A stretch of DNA of 64,000 nt from assembly GCF_035046505.1 (NCBI RefSeq), contig NC_089825.1, positions 2,693,029 to 2,757,028 on the forward strand, in the 5' to 3' direction. A program made the position numbers and the translations under genes. Of this stretch, positions 56,200-64,000 are shown piece after piece (position 1 is the first letter of the stretch; the number at the start of each line of letters is the position of its first letter). Under the pieces are notes generated by a model that was not told the origin of the DNA, did no database searches, and saw only the letters and a list, made by a program, of their open reading frames with translations. This DNA comes from Tiliqua scincoides (lineage: Eukaryota > Chordata > Lepidosauria > Squamata > Scincidae).

Positions 56200-58961
56200 A
56201 ACCCACTAACCTGGTCCGGGGGGTTTCAATGCCCAGTTGGCTGGTGCAGGTCAATCCCAGCAGCTGGGCTGGCTTGAGCTGTTGTTCTTCGTGGACTCAG
56301 ACAACGAAGACAAACAATCCACAAAGTACTTGCCAGCTTGGCCACAGAGTCCTTCTGCAATAGAGCTGCTTTCAAAGTGTCACTGCAAAAGGATTGGACG
56401 GGGACAAAGAAGGGGGGGGTCATCACACGATGTTTGAAGGACTTGAACGCTCTCTGAAGTGAAGGATTCCCAATGAGGCCATCTCACTTGAAGCCTGTGA
56501 GGTTTACTTGGAGTTTTTTCTATTTCCTACTGAAAGCAGACAGGATCTTATAAATGTGACTATCTTTTACGTCCAAGTCAATCAAGATCACAAAGAACAG
56601 CCAGAGGCAGTCAATGTGGCTGGCCAGGTCCACGTGTCACTGGGCTCCACCTGATGCGGTGAGATGTTTTGGTATTATCCTGACCTTTACTGAAGAAGGT
56701 CAGCTCAGCTCTGCAGTCATGGTGCTCACCATTCTCAGCACAGGCCTGGCCCAAGCCAGACCTGAGGGGCCGCCCCCCATGCAAAGTACTTTGTATCCCC
56801 CATGTTCTTCCAACCTCTCAGTGCACATTGTGCAGCTTGACCAAGTTCCCCAGGTTCCTCCCCCACAGCTTTCCCACTCTGCCCCTCTGACCAGTGGTGG
56901 CCAGTAGTATAACCAGAGGATACAACAGTAAGTATTGCAGGCACCAAAAGGCGCCATGTAAGCGGCCCCTCTCACTCACTATCAGAGCCATTCTGGGCAG
57001 TGACAGTGACTCACAGGCGTTGCGGCACCTGCAATATTTACCATTGTTTCTCCGTCTAGCTATGCGACTGGTGGCAGTGGCAGTTTGACTGACAGCTCAG
57101 CTGCTCCAGTGGCTCTGCTTGCTCCAGCCATGACACCACACTGGCCAGAGCAGACATGGTGACGGTGGCTGCTGCTGCCACTCCGGCTGTTCTGACAGCA
57201 GCAGTGCTAGTGGTGCCAGTCCCACTGCTCTGGCCACCCCGGCTTCTCCCTGACCTGCCTGTTTGCTCCCTTTTCAGAAGGTAGAGGCAGCCTGTGTTCT
57301 ACATGAGGATTATGTTCCAGGCTCGAAACTTACTGCAATTATCCCATGCCATTTTGGGGCCATGTTGCATTGAAAATACTGCAAAGTATACTGTACTGTC
57401 CCTTTACACACTTTAATCACACACAACCTGAGAGGAAGATGTGAGAGGCATGTGGGAACTAAGACTGATGTGGCGAGATGCCAGCATGTTCATTTCCACA
57501 GTGGCCGCCAGAACTACAATCTACACATATTCAAAAAATGGCTTAAAATCATGTGTAAGATGCAGGCCAACTGTTGCCTGGGAAAAAGAATCAGAGAGTC
57601 CTTTTTGGTTCCCCTTTCCTATGGGGGACAGTGGCAATGAGCAGGCAAGCTTGCCACTCGCACCTCGGCCACTCCATCCATGTGCTGTCCTGCACTAGGA
57701 CAGGGACAGTGAGACAGTGAGTGTCCCACTTGGTCCCATTGGCAGGCAAATCATATGGAGACAGAGTGACTGACCCAGAGTCACCCAATGGGATTCACGG
57801 CTTCTGGTCTCCCAGGTTGTAACCCAGCACTGTATCCTCTTCACCTCATTGGCTCATTTGCTTTTCAGAGGGGCAGTTCTCTGTGGGGGTGTACATGTGG
57901 GACCTGCACTAACCAATTCCCTGGCCACAGCATACTAAGGCAGAGGTGGGCAGAAGAGAGATTGAGATCTGCAGCTAAATCATTGGGCAATGGTTGGCAG
58001 TAAGTCAGGAAGGACTAGGATTCCCAGTACCTTAGCATTAGCCACAATGAAAGTCATGTATTTTTTGTTTTTTGGGTTCTCCCCCCCCCCAAATTAGGCT
58101 GTTAGAATCCCTGATCTGTAGTACCTCAAATGTAGGTTAATGTAAATAAAGGTTGCCTCAGTGTATGGCTCAGAGGGTGCAGCGGATCACTGGCTCCACT
58201 TCCTCAACCACCGTTTTGGCTAAGACAGAGTTGGTGAATCTTGATGGCCCAGTAAAAACATAGCTGATTCCACCCATTTGAATTCTCCCCATGCCTTTCC
58301 TAAGGCAGACTCACGAGATGACAACCTGAGCATAGACAGCGGGGAGATGGGCAGAAGGCTTCCTTGGCATCTGCAGGCAGATCGTGGGTAGCAAGAAAGA
58401 ACCCCTGCCTGGGACCCTGGGGAGCTGCCGCCCATCAGAACTAAACTAGACCTGATGGTACCGGAATTCCAGGCTTGGCTTACTTGGGAGAGTCATCAGT
58501 GAAGCTCTTTGCTCTGCAAGGACCTCTCTGAATTGCATGTCTCTGCTCTAAGCAGGTTGGGAATAGGTGACTCTCACCTTATGCTGGGGGGAGAAGTCGA
58601 CTCAGAGAGAAGTCTTTGGTCCTTTCCAACCCATAAACCTGGTTTGACTCTGCAATGTGGGACAGGCCCAAGAAAGGAGAAAAAGGCTCCTGGGAAAGAG
58701 CCACATCATATGAACCCTGTACTGTTATGCCACAGGAGAGCATAGGTGGTTCACCTCCTGTGAACATTACCCCATTGTAGGGCACGGGGCACAAACTCTG
58801 TCCAAGACAAGCACGGGCTCTGTTTCAGGGGTCATTTCACAATCTTTGGATGATTCAGCACTAACCTTGACTGCCTGGTCAGAGTTGGTTCTAATTAGGC
58901 TTCCCCAGAAGCCCCTGAAGCTCCAGACTTTCTTTTGCCTGGGAAAGAAGCCGCTGCTGCA
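56200..58961. other. Intergenic before the CYP2 exon, no gene seen
   Basis: Contains one palindromic GTAGC-family copy (56905-57072). Nothing else recognised. Confidence 0.45.
56905..57072. mobile_element. Palindromic GTAGC-family element, diverged
   Basis: GTAAGTATTGCAGGCACC and GCACCTGCAATATTTACC are inverted; the outer end CTCCGTCTAGCTATGCGACTG marks the family. Confidence 0.65.
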
Positions 58962-59141
58962 ATGGACTTGCTGGACAACACCACCATCCTCCTGCTCTTC
59001 AGCCTCTGCTGCCTGCTCTTGCTGGCCATACAGAGGAAGGGAACCAAGAACAAGAACGTCCCCCCTGGTCCAACACCGCTGCCATTCATAGGGAACCTCT
59101 TGCAACTGAACTTTAAGAACTTGGCGGGAAGCCTGAAGAAG
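58962..59141 (+). CDS. Cytochrome P450 family 2-type gene, first coding exon only
   Basis: Sixty codons from ATG at 58962 to a GTAAGT donor at 59142. The protein begins MDLLDNTTILLLFSLCCLLL, a membrane anchor, followed by basic residues (QRKGTKNKN) and the proline-rich hinge PPGPTPLPFIGNLLQLNFKN that is diagnostic for microsomal CYP2 proteins. The exon end, in phase 0 before the expected LSEKYGPVFT, fits CYP2 gene structure. CYP2 enzymes are haem monooxygenases of the endoplasmic reticulum. No second exon was found in the remaining 4.86 kb, so this is either a gene with a long first intron running out of the window or an isolated remnant. Exon 1 itself is undamaged. The subfamily cannot be named. 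Confidence 0.8.
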
Positions 59142-59382
59142 GTAAGTCCTGAGGATTCTGTTCATTCCGGACCAGGGCTGTTCTTAGGAGTTGTGGAGCT
59201 CAACTGGGAACGTATTTTGCAGGGCCCAGGTTCACAGTCAAGGTCTGCAGAATCTTAGAGGTAGAAATAAAATTGTTTATAGACTTATGTCTATAATATG
59301 CCAAATTTGTATATTTGTCCTTTTAACTTTTTCACATAAATATTTTTTTGCCCTGTTCTATAATTATCATATTACTGTAGAT

Positions 59383-59813
59383 CAGGGGTGTCCAAAGTTT
59401 TTGGCAGGAGGGCCACATCATCTCTCTGACACTGTGTCGGGGGCCGGGGAAATAAAGGATTAATTTACATTTAAAATTTGAATAAATTTACATAAGTTTA
59501 CATAAATGAATATATTAAAGGAACTTATATGAATGAATGAAGGTCTTGCAATAGCTCAATACCTATAAGAGGCCTTGCAAAAAGCAAGGCTGGTCTTTCC
59601 TTTGCTGCCACTGCTGCATCACAGATGTGAAAGAGCAAGCAGTGAAGGGAGCTCTCATCCCACAGCTCACTCAAGAGGTCAAACAGTCGCCCTCACACTG
59701 AGAGACGTTGTGTTGAGCCAGTGTGGGCTTCAACAAATCTCCGGAGGGCCAGAGGCTCATTGGAGACCTTGAGGGCCGCAAGTGGCCCCCGGGCCGGGGT
59801 TTGGGCACCCCTG
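59383..59813. mobile_element. hAT-like element with perfect 8 bp target duplication
   Basis: Ends CAGGGGTGTCCAAAG and TTTGGGCACCCCTG, flanked on both sides by CTGTAGAT (59375-59382 and 59814-59821). It lies about 240 bp after the CYP2 exon. Confidence 0.9.
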
Positions 59814-60357
59814 CTGTAGATACTGGCCTATAAGGTGAGAAATTTCTGCCAATAAATCAAGCTTAAATCATCTCTGCACCTTGACTGCAAGGTCAGGCTG
59901 TTCAGGCAAGTCCTGGCACTGGGAGAAGCAAGAGGACAATGCAGAGATAATTAGAGGGTTGTCAGTCTCCACAGCAACCCCTCCAGGGCAAGCTGCAGCC
60001 AAAGTTAATCTTTTATTCTCCTCCTGAGAAAACAAGTAAGAAGCCAGGGCTCAAACTTCCATTTGAATCAAGCAAGCCCATTCTCTTTGCCAGTCTGCAG
60101 CCTCGATCCATTTTGTAAGTGTTTGGCAGAGGTCTAGTTTTTTAAACTCCAGGATGTGATCCTCGTTTCCATTTGAAACAAAGTTCAAGGCTACAATTCA
60201 GTTTCCCCATTACTTAAGAATAACACCCATGGAAAGCAATAGGGGTCTACTTCTGAGTAAATAGGGTTGCAACTATATGTAGCTGTGCTTGCTCATGCTC
60301 ATTCCTTGTTATTTGTCTTTCCACTGTGAATTGAATTGCATACTGCCAATAATTGGT

Positions 60358-61405
60358 ATTGGCAACCTTCAGTCTCGAAAGACTCTGGTATCGCGCTCTG
60401 AAAGGTGGTTCTGGCACAGCGTCTAGTGTGGCTGAAAAGGCCAATTCGGGAGTGACAATCCCTTCCACACTGGGAGCAAGTGCAGTCTGTCCCTGGTCTG
60501 TCTCCCTGGCTGTGGGCCTTCCTTCTTTGCCTCTTAGCCTCAGACTGTTGGCCAAGTGTCTCTTCAAACTGGGAAAGGCCATGCTGCACAGCCTGCCTCC
60601 AAGCGGGCCGCTCAGAGGCCAGGGTTTCCCACTTGTTGAGGTCCACTCCTAAGGCCTTCAGATCCCTCTTGCAGATGTCCTTGTATCGCAGCTGTGGTCT
60701 ACCTGTAGGGCGCTTTCCTTGCACGAGTTCACCATAGAGGACATAAGAACATAAGAACATAAGAACAGCCCCACTGGATCAGGCCATAGGCCCATCTAGT
60801 CCAGCTTCCTGTATCTCACAGCGGCCCACCAAATGCCCCAGGGAGCACACCAGATAACAAGAGACCTCATCCTGGTGCTCTCCCCTACATCTGGCATTCT
60901 GACTTAACCCATTCCTAAAATCAGGAGGTTGCGCATACACATCATGGCTTGTACCCCATAATGGATTTTTCCTCCAGAAACTCGTCCAATCCCCTTTTAA
61001 AGGCGTCTAGGCTAGACGCCAGCACCACATCCTGTGGCAAGGAGTTCCACAGACCGACCACGCGCTGAGTAAAGAAATATTTTCTTTTGTCTGTCCTAAC
61101 CCGCCCAACACTCAATTTTAGTGGATGTCCCCTGGTTCTGGTATTATGTGAGAGTGTAAAGAGCATCTCCCTATCCACTCTGTCCATCCCCTGCATCCTT
61201 TGGGATCCGGCCATCATCCATTCTCACGACATGACCCAGCCAACGCAGGCGTCTATGTCTCAGCAGTGCATACGTGCTAGGGATTCCAGCACGTTCCAGG
61301 ACTGTCTTGTTTGGAACTTTGTCCTGCCAGGTGATGCCGAGAATGCGTCGGAGCAGCGCATGTGGAAAGCGTTCAGTTTCCTCTCCTGTTGTCCGCTCCG
61401 CTCCC
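60358..61405 (-). mobile_element. RTE-like LINE, second copy, interrupted by a CR1 insert
   Basis: Minus strand, in two parts, 61196-61405 and 60358-60741, separated by the CR1 piece. Reads RILGITWQDKVPNKTVLERA, RRLRWLGHVVRMDDGRIPKD, then YGELVQGKRPTGRPQLRYKD to CGRDCHSRIGLFSHTRRC, and ends with the tail AGTCTTTCGAGACTGAAGG. Very similar to the copy at 40.3-40.7 kb. Confidence 0.8.
60742..61195 (-). mobile_element. CR1-type LINE 3' end nested in another LINE
   Basis: Antisense: begins ATAAGAACATAAGAACATAAG, then the tail and the C-terminal codons read on the minus strand as RVDREMLFTLSHNTRTRGHP and VGLWNSLPQDVVLASS. It interrupts the LINE at 60358-61405. Confidence 0.9.

Positions 61406-61453
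<48 letters not shown>
61406..61453. repeat. (AAT)16 microsatellite
   Basis: Uninterrupted AAT run; a related AAC/AAT run lies at 61686-61717. Confidence 0.95.
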
Positions 61454-61640
61454 CTTTATTTATATCCCGCCCTTCTCCCTAAAAGGGACCCAGGGCGGCT
61501 TACAACATGTTAAAAACAGATTAAAAACATAATTTAACCAACAGATAAAAACATATTAAAAACACATTAACAGATACCATAAAACAGTAGTCAGATAAAA
61601 AGAGCATAAAGCAGCAGATCATAGAGGAATCAGGCCTGTA
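61453..61640. repeat. Interspersed repeat with GGCTTACAA core, young copy
   Basis: ACTTTATTTATATCCCGCCC, ACCCAGGGCGGCTTACAACA, then A-rich sequence. It follows an (AAT)n run of about 48 bp. Confidence 0.6.
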
Positions 61641-63491
61641 AAAAATACTAAAAGATGTTAAAAAGGCCATGAACTCAGAAGGCTTAATAACAATAACAAT
61701 AACAATAACAATAATAAACTTTATTTATATAAAATGAACTTTATATATAAACTTTATATATATAAAGACTAGTGAGCACAATGCAATACACAGAGGAAAA
61801 ACGTATGCAGAGGCAGCTGTTTATGCAAGAACCATAAAAGAACATCTCTATGATGTAGCAGGGAGGATTGGGCTTGGTGAGTCCAATCGCCTTACAAATC
61901 AGCCACTGTGTTTTCAAGTCCACACCTTGCTATTTCTCCACACATTTTTTTCCAACCCAATCTCAAACGCTGAAAAGCACCAATTTTGGAGATTCTGCTT
62001 CATACCTCCAAACTGAGCTAAGTGCAAGAGAACAAGTGTTCAACCTCCTGCCATACTCAATAACATGGCACAAGGTGCAACTTGCACAGAAGGTTAATAA
62101 CTTGATTCTATGAATAATCAGGTGCACCCAAGGTCATGGAAATGAGTGAGCTCAAGCAAGCTTACATAGCCATGGGTTTGGGTTGTAAACTTCACAATAC
62201 AGAGTCATCTGCCTCCTAGAGATTCTTGTTCATGTGGATGAAAAACACAGCAAGAGATTCTTGGTCATGTGGATTCAACCGAGGTAAGCTAGAGGTTGCT
62301 TTTGCCAATGACTGCTGAGGAACTTTTACAAAGCAACATTCTACGAGCAACATTCGTAATATATTGATTCACAAACATAACAAGTTTCCAAGATGAAAAG
62401 AACCAGCTAAACACCAAGACAAACAGCAATTTAATTCTCAGTGTTCAAAGTACAAAGTATATCTTTTTGGCATGGCACAGAATTAAATGTTTGAGAGTCC
62501 ATTTTCAGACTTAAAAACCCATTTTCATAACTCTGAAAAGAACTTTTTAAAACTAGCACCTGCTGTTAACAGTGATTTTTTAATTAAACATGACATTAGT
62601 TATTGTCACTTTAGAACACCAAGTGCTGCTCAGTAAACTTCTCAAACTGACAGCAACATCCTGACTTCCAGCAATTAAATTGGCTGCTGCTTAGTTTTTA
62701 TTTTGTTTTAACCATCCTCCTTGCATTTGGTTTGATCCTCCTCAATATTCACTGATAAAACAAGCACACTACAGTAATCCTGATAAGATTCTTGGAACTG
62801 TGTCACTGTTATGGTCTGTTTTAGATTGTGAAAAGTACCTTGGGTCTGTGCTCTCTCCTATATACAATAAGGAAGTAAAATGAAGCTTAAGCTTTCACTT
62901 TGAACTAACCAAAGGTTCCCATTCTGTCTGGGATCAGGGACTGTGGCTTATTCAAACAATCGTTGGTTAAAATACATTAGGACCAAACCACGGGTTGATA
63001 TCCTAATATGTTAACTAGTCATAGTTTGAACCACTATTCCCAGAGATTGAACCTGCCAGATGACTGGAACTCAAAAAAGAAAGTGAAAATTTTTCACCTT
63101 TTTGTGTGAGAAAATAGGAGTGCACGTGACAAAAGTTCATATAGGCTTGTTTTTTGAATGACAAGCGCTATTATACCCAGATCAGTCCACTGGGCAAAAT
63201 AAACAGGGTTTTTTTCCACATAGGAACACAAGTTGCATATCTCCCTCAATGCTCAGTGAAGATTCCCCTTCCACCCCTTATACTAGCACATATTAGCACT
63301 GCTGAAACTAATGCCCAAAAAGAAGATATTTTACTACTTGATATGACATCATGCCTAAAAGAAAAGTAGTGTGCAAACAATTAAACCTGAAAAACCGTAC
63401 CTGAAGCTTACAATTTTATACTGACAGGCAACAAGAAAAATTTTTTTGTTTGTTTCCAGTGACGAACGTATTACGAGATATAACCTACATT

Positions 63492-63571
63492 AAACCCATT
63501 TCTGCCCGGTCCACAAGTGTACACATTTGGTCCCTGTTGCGTACAAACAACACTGGGCAGAAATGGTTTAC
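63492..63571. repeat. 75 bp palindromic repeat, copy 2
   Basis: AACCCATTTCTGCCC at the left and GGGCAGAAATGG at the right are inverted arms around GTGTACACATTTGGTCCCTG. Confidence 0.7.
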
Positions 63572-63609
63572 AGTTTTGCATCTCTTTTCTCCCTCCCTGC
63601 CAACAAAAC

Positions 63610-63690
63610 CTTTTGCTTGTGTATTTATACCCTGCTTTTCCCAAGGCAAATGCCCATGGCAGCTTACAGAGTTTCATTAAAAAGACTAAA
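63610..63690. repeat. Interspersed repeat with GGCTTACAA-type core, old copy
   Basis: GTGTATTTATACCCTGCTTT and GCCCATGGCAGCTTACAGAG. Confidence 0.45.
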
Positions 63691-64000
63691 ATTTACAAAA
63701 AATAAATGGACACAATGTCGTTTGTTATATGTAGAGCCTCTGACTTAACGCACCAGGCAACCTAAAGAAAGATTTGATTAATGGTTCTACTGGTATGTTG
63801 TTTACAGTGCGCTTACTCTGACAGTGTTTACAAAAAGGTTGTGAAGACCAGAATTCAAAAAGTTAAAGAATAAAAATGTATCTTATGATCTTTTACATAA
63901 ATTAGAGACTGTACAGTTCTTAGGTAACGATTACTGGTAGGTGTTTTTTCAGGATCTGGTCTTGGATAAAATCAGGCAAAACTATAGTCAGACGTCCCCC

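Larger units (their letters stand above)
61720..64000. other. AT-rich DNA, no gene established
   Basis: Mostly single-copy in appearance, with a 75 bp palindrome and an old GGCTTACAA repeat. The last 81 bases are open on the minus strand and end in TAA at 63922-63920; see findings. Confidence 0.4.

Noticed and set aside
1-64000. Endogenous retrovirus or LTR element
   Set aside because: No LTR pair and no gag, pol or env-like frame was recognised; the reverse-transcriptase frames present are of LINE type.

Overview
The window is vertebrate nuclear DNA, most likely from a squamate reptile. Three things point there: split genes with GT/AG introns, the order KIF9 - KLHL18 - cathelicidin cluster (the sauropsid arrangement as I know it from birds), and a repeat load of CR1-type LINE tails, 5S rRNA-derived SINEs, a tRNA-derived SINE and many short hAT-like or palindromic elements. 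Species cannot be named from the sequence alone.

Layout. (1) 1-4.3 kb holds the N-terminal coding exons of KIF9 on the minus strand; the rest of that gene lies to the left of the window. (2) 5.3-6.5 kb is a GC-rich, CpG-island-like shared promoter between KIF9 and KLHL18, with an imperfect tandem array of CRE palindromes (TGACGTCA). (3) 5.98-27.39 kb holds the complete KLHL18 gene on the plus strand: ten coding exons, no break, predicted protein of 577 residues. Its introns carry old transposon pieces. (4) 33.39-38.32 kb holds a four-exon plus-strand gene with a cathelin-type prodomain but a weakly charged C-terminal exon; its class is unclear. (5) 41.6-43.7 kb and 47.1-50.5 kb hold two intact minus-strand cathelicidin genes, clear tandem duplicates, each with signal peptide, four-cysteine cathelin domain and a strongly cationic terminal exon. 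Both share a promoter with a TATA box and an AP-1 site. A third copy of the promoter, with no recognisable gene, lies near 54.9 kb. (6) 58.96-59.14 kb holds the first coding exon of a CYP2-type cytochrome P450 on the plus strand; no second exon is seen before the window ends. (7) 59.2-64 kb is repeats, then AT-rich DNA without a clear gene.

Function. KIF9 is a ciliary motor of the kinesin-9 family and KLHL18 a CUL3 ubiquitin-ligase adaptor; they probably share a promoter but no pathway is implied. The cathelicidins are secreted precursors of host-defence peptides, expected in granulocytes or epithelia. The most interesting points are the unusual cathelin-domain gene, the promoter relic, the microsatellites at both splice sites of one cathelicidin exon, and a tandem trimer of 5S-derived SINEs whose 3' tail matches a LINE present in the same window.
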